A DNA stretch of 40,507 nucleotides from Colwelliaceae bacterium (lineage in GTDB: Bacteria > Pseudomonadota > Gammaproteobacteria > Enterobacterales > Alteromonadaceae). Of the stretch, positions 17,598 to 28,274 are shown piece by piece. The notes under the pieces are model-generated. The model saw nothing but the letters and a program-made list of their open reading frames with translations. It was not told the DNA's origin and did not search any database. Made by a program: the position numbers and the translations under genes. Within the stretch, counting starts at the first letter, position 1, and every line of letters begins with the position of its first letter. The DNA is taken from NCBI GenBank assembly GCA_023954655.1, contig JAGSHH010000005.1, forward strand, positions 1 to 40,507, in the 5' to 3' direction.

Positions 17598-20399
17598 TTA
17601 TTTTATTATTGCCTTTTTTACTCGATCTAATAAGGGTAAGTCTTCAACTTCTAATTGACCAAGGTTAAGCCATTCAAAAAAACTATCTTCAATGTTAAAT
17701 TGATTACCAGAAGCCATATGGCTTTGCATCAACTGAATTTGAATCGCTAATCTTCTTTCTTTCTCCTCAATAGGAGAATCACGTTTAGCTAATATTTCTA
17801 ATTCAATAGTTTTATCCGCTCTCTTATTAAAGTTACTTTCTTTAGAAGATAAAAGGCTTAGCTTTTTCTGCCAGTGTTTTGGCAGTTGTTGATAATGTTC
17901 TGAAGATGTTATGCCCATTTCAACTGAATCAATTAACGATAAAAAGACTTGTTCCCAAGCATTGTTAAGTTCATGTTCTTTGAGGGTTAATATTTCTTTG
18001 TTAAATTTTTCAGTTAATCTTTCAATATGTATATAAATTGATTTTACCGCTATATTTTCATCGGACAGTTTTATTTTTTGTTGTTGTAAATTATCAATAC
18101 CAGCTTTTAAAGACTTAAGTGTTTTATCGGCTAAAACATTTTTTTCAATGGTATCAATGACTTCAGTGTATTCATTAATGAGTTGTGCTTGTTGCTCTTT
18201 TTGATTGTTTTGCTCAATGTTTCGACGATCAAATACTTGATCATTGATTGTTCTAAATTGCTGCCATAGTTTATTTTCGTCTTTTGGACCACTGTAGCCG
18301 ATGTCTCGCCACTGGCTTTGTAATTTTTTAATTTCATTAACAGAAAACTGAATATCCTCTTGTACTAATGCTTTTTCTGCTTGTTTTATCAGGCTAAGTT
18401 TAGCGTCACTATTTTCTTGATGATGTTGATGAATCGCTAATTTAATGGGTTTTAATAAAGAGTTTAATTGTTCATTAAGTTCTTTATATTTACTACGTTC
18501 TACTTCACCAGCGTCTCGCCATTTTTGTTTTAATTGATTAAGTTTACCGTCAAGAGATTTCCAGTTAACTTCTTCATTATTAGAAAAGTTAGTTGCAAAT
18601 TTTTTAGTATCTTCAATTATGGATAATCGTTTTATTAAATGTTGCTCTCTTATTTTCTCCTGCTCAGCATAAAATAAACGACAAGGGGCAAATGCCTTTT
18701 CACAAGCTAAATTAAACTCTTCGTTCAACTTTTTTTCAACTTCATCATCTGCGTGACCTAACGAATTCCAACTACTTCTATATTCTTTTACTTTAGCTGC
18801 TTGTTCACTAGGGTTATCTAAAGGAACCTGAACTAGTTGATTTATTTTCTCAAGTAATGTTTTTTTTCTCGGTGTAGCAATATAATGCTCCCAATCACTT
18901 AATTCAGTAATTTTCTCTTGGGCAGCATCAAAATCTCGTTGTATCCTATGTTGTTGTTGCGTATTTAACTGTGAATAACTATTTTTGATTTTTTTAAATA
19001 CACCAAAAGAAGCATTATATTTTCCACTATCAACTAAACGTTTGAAATCGCCGAGTTTACGTTGGATTTGATGAAAGTGTTGGTTCTGTTCTTGATGTAA
19101 AGGCTTTAAAGCCTTATTCCATAATGTAACAATTTCGTGATATGAATTAACGATTGATTGTGGCAAGCAACCATTAGATTTCTTATTTATAAAATCCCAC
19201 TGTTTTAGCCATTGTTGGTATATACCTTCTTGTTCAATTAATTGTTCAAGTTTTTCCGGTAATGGCATCTGAGACATTTTTGAAATTAAATGTGTTGCTT
19301 CGGTTAAAGATTCTGCAATTTCAGGTAACTGAGAACGCTTTTTTTCGATAAGATTTACTTGGTTTGAGAATCTTTGTAATAATTTTTGATCGACTAAAGA
19401 GTTTGAAATATCTTTTTGTATCTGAGCTAATTGTTGATTAAAAAGTTCTTCATCTATTTGATTGCTTTCAAAAATTGAATCACTTAAGCATTGCTCTAGT
19501 TGTTGAAACTGTTCTTCAATTTTATTTATATTATTTTGTTTTTCTAACGCTAATTTATCGGCAATTTTTTGTTGCTCAAAAGCTTCAGCTTTAGTTGCAA
19601 ATATTTTATTTAATTGAAGCCTAATATCCTGATATTTACTAGTGAATGTTTGTTGTTGATCATTTGTTAAACAATCAAATTCAACCAATACAGATTGCCA
19701 TTGCTGATCAAGTTCACTTTGTTTTGATATAAACACTGAGTAGTCATTAACATCTTTTAATGCTAGAAGCTTTGCTAGGACAAGTTGTGTTTGTTTAGTA
19801 ATTTTATTTGGTTTTTCGTTAAGCTCGTTTAATCCATTAATTTTATCTGTTAATAACGAGGTAATTTCAGGTAACGTACTGTTTTTTAATAATTTATCTA
19901 AAGCTAATACTTGGTTTTCTTGGTTGATTAAATATTCTTGAACTTTACTGTCAGGGTTGTTTTTAAAAGTAGTTAACAATAATTGAGGCTTAGCAATTTT
20001 TTTAAATAGCGCTATAACAATATCTGCAGTAGATTCAATTTTTAACCATGATTCTAATAATGATGTTTTAGCTTCTAATTTTATAAAGCTAAGTTTTTCA
20101 TCATCGGATAATTTAAGATCGCGGTTGTTAAGAATTATCGCTTCAACTTCTTTTTCTGCATATTCTCGAACGTTATTATTGTTATTATCTTTACTTGCTA
20201 ATAACCAAATAGAAAATTCATTTAATTTTAATAATACAGCACGGCGAACAAGTTCACTTTCATCTTCATTAAGCATTGTAAATAGAATAGCTTTTTGATC
20301 TTCGATAGTACCATTCAGATCATTATTTATAGCACTTATACGTGTATTGCTGTCTTTACTTTGCCATGTTTTTTTATTTCTAAAACGAGAAAAAATCAT
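17598..20399 (-). CDS. Large DUF349-repeat protein (933 aa)
   Basis: Repeated 'W+..G....+....L...F' DUF349-like units (e.g. 'LNQLKQKWRDAGEVERSKYKELNEQLNSLLKPI', 'IKKLQSQWRDIGYSGPKDENKLWQQFRTINDQVF'); long helical/coiled-coil composition. Confidence 0.85.
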   Translation of the reverse strand: MIFSRFRNKKTWQSKDSNTRISAINNDLNGTIEDQKAILFTMLNEDESELVRRAVLLKLNEFSIWLLASKDNNNNNVREYAEKEVEAIILNNRDLKLSDDEKLSFIKLEAKTSLLESWLKIESTADIVIALFKKIAKPQLLLTTFKNNPDSKVQEYLINQENQVLALDKLLKNSTLPEITSLLTDKINGLNELNEKPNKITKQTQLVLAKLLALKDVNDYSVFISKQSELDQQWQSVLVEFDCLTNDQQQTFTSKYQDIRLQLNKIFATKAEAFEQQKIADKLALEKQNNINKIEEQFQQLEQCLSDSIFESNQIDEELFNQQLAQIQKDISNSLVDQKLLQRFSNQVNLIEKKRSQLPEIAESLTEATHLISKMSQMPLPEKLEQLIEQEGIYQQWLKQWDFINKKSNGCLPQSIVNSYHEIVTLWNKALKPLHQEQNQHFHQIQRKLGDFKRLVDSGKYNASFGVFKKIKNSYSQLNTQQQHRIQRDFDAAQEKITELSDWEHYIATPRKKTLLEKINQLVQVPLDNPSEQAAKVKEYRSSWNSLGHADDEVEKKLNEEFNLACEKAFAPCRLFYAEQEKIREQHLIKRLSIIEDTKKFATNFSNNEEVNWKSLDGKLNQLKQKWRDAGEVERSKYKELNEQLNSLLKPIKLAIHQHHQENSDAKLSLIKQAEKALVQEDIQFSVNEIKKLQSQWRDIGYSGPKDENKLWQQFRTINDQVFDRRNIEQNNQKEQQAQLINEYTEVIDTIEKNVLADKTLKSLKAGIDNLQQQKIKLSDENIAVKSIYIHIERLTEKFNKEILTLKEHELNNAWEQVFLSLIDSVEMGITSSEHYQQLPKHWQKKLSLLSSKESNFNKRADKTIELEILAKRDSPIEEKERRLAIQIQLMQSHMASGNQFNIEDSFFEWLNLGQLEVEDLPLLDRVKKAIIK

Positions 20400-20722
20400 A
20401 TATCAGTGAACCTAGCTATATCTTCGTGTGTATTAACATCATCTTTATGACAAGGGGTGATTTCAGCTTCTTTGTTTTGACTACTGAATTCATTTTTTAA
20501 ATCACGTTTTGTTTTTGTCACTAATTCGCCATTAGCGCCTACTGATAACATTTGATCTGAATTCAAATGTCTAGATTGGTAAGCCATTGAGAGTTGTAAT
20601 GCTGAATCACGTTGTGCTTGTTCTACAGGAGTACCTTCAGGCCACTTGCCTGTTTCTGCTGCATGTTTCAAACGTAAATACATTTCAGTCGACATATTGT
20701 CGACGACTTGAAGGATATCCAT
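20396..20722 (-). CDS. yeaC: DUF1315 family protein YeaC
   Basis: 'MSTEMYLRLKHAAETGKWPEGTPVEQAQRDSALQLSMAYQSRHLNSDQMLSVGANGELV'. Confidence 0.82.
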   Translation of the reverse strand: MDILQVVDNMSTEMYLRLKHAAETGKWPEGTPVEQAQRDSALQLSMAYQSRHLNSDQMLSVGANGELVTKTKRDLKNEFSSQNKEAEITPCHKDDVNTHEDIARFTDI

Positions 20723-20723
20723 T

Positions 20724-21053
20724 TTATTTATTACTTCGCTTTAAAAGAATCAATTGCACACGTGTCACAATGTAAATCATGAATCCAGAGATTGCCGAAC
20801 CGGCTGAAAGGTAATATTGCCAAGTGCCCGGCTGAACGTTTTTCCAATAATAGAAAAGAAAACCACCACAAAACATTAACATTGCAATAAATGACCACGT
20901 CATTATACGTTGTGACTTATTAATTTTATCTACTTGTTTATTAATCGTTAGTTTCTCTTCATCTAGATTGACTAAGTCTATTTCACAATGTGAACAATTT
21001 TTTGCTTTGTCAGATATCTTTTTACGACAATTAGGACAATTAATAACGGCCAT
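20724..21053 (-). CDS. Zinc-ribbon small membrane protein
   Basis: N-terminal 'INCPNCRKKISDKAKNCSHCEIDL' (CxxC...CxxC) and two hydrophobic helices. Confidence 0.75.
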   Translation of the reverse strand: MAVINCPNCRKKISDKAKNCSHCEIDLVNLDEEKLTINKQVDKINKSQRIMTWSFIAMLMFCGGFLFYYWKNVQPGTWQYYLSAGSAISGFMIYIVTRVQLILLKRSNK

Positions 21054-21099
21054 ATATTTCTCTCAATAATTTGATGGCAACATTCTACCTAAATAAAAT

Positions 21100-21128
21100 A
21101 AAAAAAACGCCCTTATGGGCGTTTTTTA
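21100..21128 (-). terminator. Rho-independent terminator downstream of AGCS symporter gene (symmetrical, could act on both strands)
   Basis: aaaaaaacgccc-ttat-gggcgttttttatt. Confidence 0.85.
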
Positions 21129-21151
21129 TTAAATAATTATAGTAATTATTA

Positions 21152-22642
21152 TTACTCTTTATTTTTAAGTCTTTCTTCCCAAAAATCAGCGTTTTTTATC
21201 CCTAGTGCTTTAGGGTCGAAAGTATATTCACTTACGCCTTCTTTTTGTTGTCTCTCATAATCTTTAAGAGCTTTAATTGCAGGTTTAGACATAAAGAAAA
21301 TGATAATAATTCCAATAATATTTAGCCATGCCATAATACCAACACCAACATCTCCCATTCCCCAAGCGGCACTTGGTTCAGCAACTGTTCCATAAAATAC
21401 AGCAGACATAATTAATACTTTTAGTAAAAACCTTAAAACAGGGGCTTTGATAGTTCTATTTATATAAGAAACATTATTTTCAGCGATAAAGTAATAAGCT
21501 AGTACTGTGGTAAAGGCAAAAAAGAACAAAGCTAATGCAATAAATGGTTTACCCACACCTGTTAAGACACTATCGACAGCAATTTGAGTAAATGCTGGGC
21601 CATTAATGACAACATCATCAGCTAAATTTTGTGTTATAAAAGTTGTTGCACCTTCAGGTAACACATTGTAAGACTGAGTAATTAAAATCATAAATGCTGT
21701 TGCAGAACATACAAACAATGTATCAATATAAACTGAAAAAGATTGTACTAAACCTTGTTGAGCAGGATGATCAACTTCTGCTGCTGCTGCTGCATGAGGA
21801 CCAGTACCTTGACCAGCTTCATTAGAATAAACTCCACGTTTTACACCCCAACCTATAGCAGCACCAAAGCCTGCCATTGGTGTAAAAGCATCAGAAATTA
21901 TTAATGAAAAAATACCTGGGAGTTTATCAATGTTTAAGCCAATAATTGCACATGCAATTATAATATAAGCAAGCGCCATAAAAGGAACAACAATTTGTGT
22001 AAAACTTGCGATACGCTTAACACCACCAAAGATAATAAAGCCAAGGATCAAAACAATAAAAACAGCGGCATAAACTTTTGTTAACGGTAACTCACCCATA
22101 AATGAATTTACTGTGCCACCATTACCAAAAACATTTACCAATGCATCACCAATACCATTTGATTGAACTACAGGTAAAAGTAGACCACAGGCTAAAATCG
22201 TAGCCAACGCAAATATCCAAGCATACCATTTCTGTCCCATCGCTTTTTCAATATAATAAGCTGGACCACCACGATAAACACCGTCTTCTTCTTCTTTATA
22301 TATTTGTGCATTAGTTGATTCAACATAAGCAGTCGCTGCACCTAAGAAAGCAACAACCCACATCCAGAAAACAGCTCCTGGACCACCAAAACCAATAGCA
22401 GCGGCTACCCCTGCGATATTACCAGTACCAACACGTCCTGATAAAGATACAGCTAAAGCTTGAAAAGATGAAATACCTTTCTCTGAACTTTTACCTGACA
22501 TTAGTAGACGCCACATTTCTCTAAAATGACGCACTTGTGTAAAGCGTGTCATGATTGAGAAGAATATCCCGGCCCCTAAACAGAGATATATAAGGTATGG
22601 ACTCCAAATATAGCTATTAAGTGTACTTACAAATTCTTGCAC
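21152..22642 (-). CDS. Sodium:alanine/glycine symporter family protein (AGCS)
   Basis: 'SLSGRVGTGNIAGVAAAIGFGGPGAVFWMWVVAFLGAATAYVESTNAQIYKEEEDGVYRGGPAYYIEKAMG', 'RGVYSNEAGQGTGPHAAAAAEVDHPAQQGLVQ'. Confidence 0.93.
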   Translation of the reverse strand: MQEFVSTLNSYIWSPYLIYLCLGAGIFFSIMTRFTQVRHFREMWRLLMSGKSSEKGISSFQALAVSLSGRVGTGNIAGVAAAIGFGGPGAVFWMWVVAFLGAATAYVESTNAQIYKEEEDGVYRGGPAYYIEKAMGQKWYAWIFALATILACGLLLPVVQSNGIGDALVNVFGNGGTVNSFMGELPLTKVYAAVFIVLILGFIIFGGVKRIASFTQIVVPFMALAYIIIACAIIGLNIDKLPGIFSLIISDAFTPMAGFGAAIGWGVKRGVYSNEAGQGTGPHAAAAAEVDHPAQQGLVQSFSVYIDTLFVCSATAFMILITQSYNVLPEGATTFITQNLADDVVINGPAFTQIAVDSVLTGVGKPFIALALFFFAFTTVLAYYFIAENNVSYINRTIKAPVLRFLLKVLIMSAVFYGTVAEPSAAWGMGDVGVGIMAWLNIIGIIIIFFMSKPAIKALKDYERQQKEGVSEYTFDPKALGIKNADFWEERLKNKE

Positions 22643-22705
22643 TATTAACTCCTGAAATTATTATTATAATTATTAAATTTAAGTGTTTTTGATTTTAACA
22701 AAATC

Positions 22706-23833
22706 TTATCGTAAATCATCAACTATATTATAGATAGCTGTTAATACATCTCTTCCAAATAAGCTGCTACGATTATCAGACCAACCCACACTATGATCAG
22801 GTAAAAGCGCATTGTCTTTAAAAGGCATTTCTATGGTATAGGATAAGCACTTAAACTGCTCTCCGACCCATGTAGCTCCAAGTGTTAAATTTGCTTTACC
22901 TGGTTCATCTTTGTCATAACCAAATTCATCTTGAAATTCAGGGGTTATGGCTAACAAAATATCTTTAAAAGAGTTTTCTAAAGATTGATGACGCTCATCA
23001 TAAGAAGGTACACCTTCACAGCCAGCAACAAAATTATAAGGTAAGGCTTCATCGCCATGGATATCAAGGAACATATCAACTCCCGTTTCGAGCATTTTTT
23101 CACGAACAAGGTAAACTTCTGGGCTTCGTTCCATCGTTGGTGTTGCCCATTCTCTATTTAAATTTGCACCAACTGCATTTGTTCTTAAATGACCTCTAAC
23201 AGAACCGTCAGGATTCATATTAGGTACTAAATAAAATACCGCTTTATTCAATAGAGCACGCGCAGCACCGTCATCTTCATCGAGTAAACGATCAATAAAT
23301 CCTTCCATAAACCATTCAGCCATGGTTTCACCTGGGTGTTGGCGTGCCGTTAACCAAATGATTTTTTTATTCGCTCCTTCTTCACCAATTTTTAATAATG
23401 AAATATCTCTTCCATCGATACTTTGTCCTAAAACTTGTAACTGACAGTCTATATCTAGTTGAGCCTGATGGATAAGATCTTGATGACGTTCATAACTATA
23501 AGGTGTGAAATAAGCAAAATAAACAGTGTCGTGATCTGGGGTAAAAGTGATAGTTAAGTTTTGACCATCAAAGTCTGTAGGCACTCTGAACCAATTTTCT
23601 CTATCGTATGATGCAACAGCTTGATAGTCATCCCAACCATCAACAAATGCAGACTTCCCTGCATTTCGAATAGTAAGAATATGTTCAGTACGAATATTAT
23701 TATTTAATTTAAAATGAAACCATTGAAAAAAATCAGACTGATTGTCTTTCTTTATTTCTAATACAATATTTTCAGGCGTTGATGCTTCAATAACGTCAAT
23801 ATTGCCGCTATCAAATAATGAGGAAATTTGCAT
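22706..23833 (-). CDS. M14 family zinc carboxypeptidase, cytosolic carboxypeptidase (CCP/AGBL)-like
   Basis: CCP-type N-domain 'FQWFHFKLNN...' then Zn motif 'TARQHPGETMAEWFMEGF', 'VPNMNPDGSVRGHLRTNAVGANLNREW', 'DIHGDE', 'YTIEMPFKDN'. Confidence 0.88.
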   Translation of the reverse strand: MQISSLFDSGNIDVIEASTPENIVLEIKKDNQSDFFQWFHFKLNNNIRTEHILTIRNAGKSAFVDGWDDYQAVASYDRENWFRVPTDFDGQNLTITFTPDHDTVYFAYFTPYSYERHQDLIHQAQLDIDCQLQVLGQSIDGRDISLLKIGEEGANKKIIWLTARQHPGETMAEWFMEGFIDRLLDEDDGAARALLNKAVFYLVPNMNPDGSVRGHLRTNAVGANLNREWATPTMERSPEVYLVREKMLETGVDMFLDIHGDEALPYNFVAGCEGVPSYDERHQSLENSFKDILLAITPEFQDEFGYDKDEPGKANLTLGATWVGEQFKCLSYTIEMPFKDNALLPDHSVGWSDNRSSLFGRDVLTAIYNIVDDLR

Positions 23834-23898
23834 AAGATTTTTCTATTATTGTAATTTGAAAGTACTAGTGTACACAATCAAAGAAAAGATCAGAAGTA

Positions 23899-24381
23899 TT
23901 AAAGTGATCTTAAATAGAGTCCTAATTCCGTAGAATATCCCATAGACTTAGCAATAACTGTATTTTGTTCATTAATTACATAATAACTTGGGTATCCATT
24001 TACCTTATAGGCCTGTTTAACCTTTTCATTCCCTAAAGCTACAGGGAACGTTAACTGATGTTGAGCTACAAAATCTTCTATTTCTGATACATCCATATAG
24101 TCTAAAGCTACAGCAATAACATTTAATTCTTCATTTCTTTGATAAATAGACTGTAAATTATCGATACTTGCATGACAAACATGACACCAAGGCGCAAAAA
24201 AATAGATAACTGTCTTTTTTTCAGGTGTTAAAGTAATTGTATTACCTACTGTTGTAGGTAAAACAAAATGATGCTTTGTTAACTTGCTTTTTGTGGCAAG
24301 CATATTGGATTCTTTAAACCAAGACAAAGATTGAAAGATGATAAAAAATACAATAATTTGAATGCTTATACTTCGCAGCAA
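23899..24381 (-). CDS. TlpA/ScsD-like thioredoxin-fold protein, membrane-anchored
   Basis: N-terminal hydrophobic anchor; 'KTVIYFFAPWCHVCHASIDNLQ' CxxC; 'KVNGYPSYYVINEQN' cis-Pro region. Confidence 0.83.
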   Translation of the reverse strand: MLRSISIQIIVFFIIFQSLSWFKESNMLATKSKLTKHHFVLPTTVGNTITLTPEKKTVIYFFAPWCHVCHASIDNLQSIYQRNEELNVIAVALDYMDVSEIEDFVAQHQLTFPVALGNEKVKQAYKVNGYPSYYVINEQNTVIAKSMGYSTELGLYLRSL

Positions 24382-24479
24382 AATACTTCTCTAAGAGTTT
24401 TAATTAACTTAATTACCAAGACCTTGTTATGAGGTAAATAATTCGTAAAAAGTTTAATAGATATTTATCTATACTGATA

Positions 24480-24512
24480 AAAAAGAAAAATCCGACTATC
24501 AAGTCGGATTTT
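24480..24512 (-). terminator. Rho-independent terminator downstream of serS
   Basis: aaatccgact-atca-agtcggattt; minus-strand tail TTTTTCTTTTT. Confidence 0.85.
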
Positions 24513-24555
24513 ATAAACTCTTAATTCTCATTAATTTAAAAATAATAATTAAAAA

Positions 24556-25842
<1,287 letters not shown>

Positions 25843-25860
25843 TCACGTCTAAATGTAAGT

Positions 25861-26262
25861 TTACTTGTTAAAAAGAGTTACCAAATAAATGCCTATACCC
25901 GCTGCAAATATACATAAGCTAACGTTTAACAATACATTTATCATGGCTTTAAATAGGTCACCTTGTTGCATTAATAATAATGTATCAAGTGAGAAGGTTG
26001 AAAAGGTAGTAAACGCGCCTAAAAAACCTATTCCTATTAATGTTCGGTAGATGCTAACTTCAATAACACCTTGATCAATGAGACTATATAAAACTCCCAT
26101 TATCAATGAGCCGGAAATATTAACCGCCAACGTCGCAAAAGGGAATCCTTTTCCGAGTGAATTTAACAATAATTGTGAAATATAGAAGCGTAAACTAGCA
26201 CCACCCGCTCCGCCAAGAGCAATTAAAGCATATAGAGTAGTGTTACTGATGGTATTAGTCAT
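25861..26262 (-). CDS. crcB: Fluoride efflux channel CrcB (Fluc)
   Basis: '[15 protein letters not shown]', '[18 protein letters not shown]', '[15 protein letters not shown]'. Confidence 0.93.
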   Translation of the reverse strand: MTNTISNTTLYALIALGGAGGASLRFYISQLLLNSLGKGFPFATLAVNISGSLIMGVLYSLIDQGVIEVSIYRTLIGIGFLGAFTTFSTFSLDTLLLMQQGDLFKAMINVLLNVSLCIFAAGIGIYLVTLFNK

Positions 26263-27610
26263 ATCTTTGTTCGTCTGATTGTTGGTTCAATTGATTTAAA
26301 AAATCGAGTTTTTCTTTTAGTTGCTTTTCAAGGCCACGGTTACTTGGTGTATATAAACTCGTATTTGATAATTGCTCAGGAAAATAATTTTCTCCAGCTG
26401 CAAAAGCATTCGATTCATTATGAGCATAACGGTATTCACTACCATGACCAAGATCTTTAGTAATTGAGCTCGTTGCATTTTTTAAATGTAATGGCACATC
26501 TAAACCAGCCGTTTCTTTAGCAAGCTCTTTTGCTTGACTAAATGCTTGATATACAGCATTACTTTTAGGTGCGAGTGCCATATAAACAGTGGCTTGAGCT
26601 ATCGCTCTTTCACCTTCACTTGGACCAACACGATGAAAAGTATCCCATGCATTTATGGCTAATTGCATCGCTCTTGGATCTGCATTACCTATATCTTCAC
26701 TTGCTATAGCGAGTAAACGTCTTGCAACATAAAGTGCATCACCACCACCAGTTAATATACGTGCATACCAATATAATGCAGCATCAGGCGCTGAACCTCG
26801 TACAGATTTATGAAAGGCGCTGATCATATCGTAAAAGGCATCTCCCCCTTTATCGTATAAAGCAATTTTATTTCCTGCAACTTGCTTTATTTGATCAATA
26901 GAAATATTAACTTGATGATTTGTTATTTCTACTAAATCAAGACAATTTTCTAATAAATTAAGCAACCTTCGTGCATCTCCATCAGCTAATTGAATAAGGT
27001 GCTGGCCAGCTTTATCTTTAAAAGTAACGGATAGATTTTTATTATCAATAAGATGTTGTAATGCATTTTTTAAAACATTATCAAGATCTTCTTGAGTCAG
27101 TTTTTTTAATGTATATACACGAGTACGCGATAATATCGCTTGGTTTAATTCAAATGCAGGGTTTTCTGTAGTAGCCCCAATAAAGATAATAGTGCCATCT
27201 TCTATATGAGGTAAAAAAGCATCTTGTTGGCTTTTATTAAATCGATGAACTTCATCAACAAATAACACTGTCCTTTTTTGTTGATGAATAGCTCTATCTT
27301 TAGCTTGAGTAATTGCTTCTCTAATATCTTTTATGCCTGAAGTTACTGCTGAAACTCTAGCGATTTCAGCATCAGCATGAGTTGCAATGATTTCAGCTAA
27401 TGTTGTTTTACCAGTACCAGGTGGTCCCCAAAAAATGACTGAATGGCATTTACCTTGTTCAATTGATTTTTGTAAAGGCATGCCCAGAGCGAGAATATGT
27501 TGTTGACCAACATAATCTTGTAATGATTTAGGCCTTAATTGTGCAGCAAGAGGAAGAAAGTCATAGTTATCTTCGAATGCTAAAGAAAGTTCACCATTAG
27601 CGTTGATCAT
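26255..27610 (-). CDS. rarA: Replication-associated recombination protein A (MgsA/RarA AAA+ ATPase)
   Basis: '[21 protein letters not shown]', '[17 protein letters not shown]', '[22 protein letters not shown]', '[19 protein letters not shown]'. Confidence 0.96.
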   Translation of the reverse strand: MINANGELSLAFEDNYDFLPLAAQLRPKSLQDYVGQQHILALGMPLQKSIEQGKCHSVIFWGPPGTGKTTLAEIIATHADAEIARVSAVTSGIKDIREAITQAKDRAIHQQKRTVLFVDEVHRFNKSQQDAFLPHIEDGTIIFIGATTENPAFELNQAILSRTRVYTLKKLTQEDLDNVLKNALQHLIDNKNLSVTFKDKAGQHLIQLADGDARRLLNLLENCLDLVEITNHQVNISIDQIKQVAGNKIALYDKGGDAFYDMISAFHKSVRGSAPDAALYWYARILTGGGDALYVARRLLAIASEDIGNADPRAMQLAINAWDTFHRVGPSEGERAIAQATVYMALAPKSNAVYQAFSQAKELAKETAGLDVPLHLKNATSSITKDLGHGSEYRYAHNESNAFAAGENYFPEQLSNTSLYTPSNRGLEKQLKEKLDFLNQLNQQSDEQRYD

Positions 27611-28271
27611 CTAAATAAACGCCTTCAGGTAACGTAAATTTAAAAAGTGTCGAAGTTAACTCTTCTGTAGTATTAACACCTTGTAATTTTATAAAACTTA
27701 ATTGCCCAGTAGAATCTAAAATACTAAAACTTTCTAACATTGAACTATCAGCTAAAAAACTTAATTCAAGAGTTTTCACTCGGCTATTAATATCATTCGA
27801 ATGGATTAAATAATTGTCGTTGCTTTGTCTGCTAACGCTATATTGTTGCCATAACGATTCATCTGATGATGTTAATAATAAAATAGGCGTATTAGCTACA
27901 GAAGCATCAACTCGATATGCCGTAGCTTGTTCGATAAAAGGGTCATAAAACCATAACGTTACGCCGTCTGAGACAATAAAAGACTCTTCTGGCAGTTGAG
28001 TTTCCCAATAAACTAAATTAGGTTTTTTAACTGCAAGTTTACCTTGCCCTTCTTGTAAGACATTTTTTTCTTCATCGATAACTTGTTGAGAAAAATTAGC
28101 TGAAAATTGATTGAAACCAGATAACCGTTTCATTAATGTTTGTTTTGCCTCAGAAACTATCGGTTTAATTTCCGTTTTATTAACGTCATCAGATTGAGAA
28201 TAAACTACATTAGTTTGAATAAATAAGCTTAAAAGTAATGTGAATTTGATATATTTAGTATGATTTATCAT
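27597..28271 (-). CDS. lolA: Outer-membrane lipoprotein carrier protein
   Basis: Signal peptide, 'FSANFSQQVIDEEKNVLQEGQGKLAVKKPNLVYWET...FIVSDGVTLWFYDPFIEQATAY'. Confidence 0.92.
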   Translation of the reverse strand: MINHTKYIKFTLLLSLFIQTNVVYSQSDDVNKTEIKPIVSEAKQTLMKRLSGFNQFSANFSQQVIDEEKNVLQEGQGKLAVKKPNLVYWETQLPEESFIVSDGVTLWFYDPFIEQATAYRVDASVANTPILLLTSSDESLWQQYSVSRQSNDNYLIHSNDINSRVKTLELSFLADSSMLESFSILDSTGQLSFIKLQGVNTTEELTSTLFKFTLPEGVYLDDQR

Positions 28272-28274
28272 GAT

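Noticed and set aside
17400-17630. 76-aa plus-strand ORF
   Set aside because: Antisense across PBP 5' end and intergenic region; hydrophobic stretch is explained by AT-richness.
18131-18337. 68-aa minus-strand ORF
   Set aside because: Alternative frame in the DUF349 gene; low-complexity, no support.
20587-20775. 62-aa plus-strand ORF
   Set aside because: Antisense to yeaC; no support.
21779-21794. (tgc)n trinucleotide repeat in the AGCS gene as a possible phase-variable tract
   Set aside because: In-frame codon repeat encoding AAAAA in a conserved AGCS motif; length changes would not shift frame.
22643-22705. Searched for a glycine-type riboswitch upstream of the AGCS symporter
   Set aside because: Only 63 bp of AT-rich spacer separates it from the upstream M14 gene; no room for the riboswitch.
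23742-23933. 63-aa plus-strand ORF
   Set aside because: Antisense to the M14 gene start; no support.
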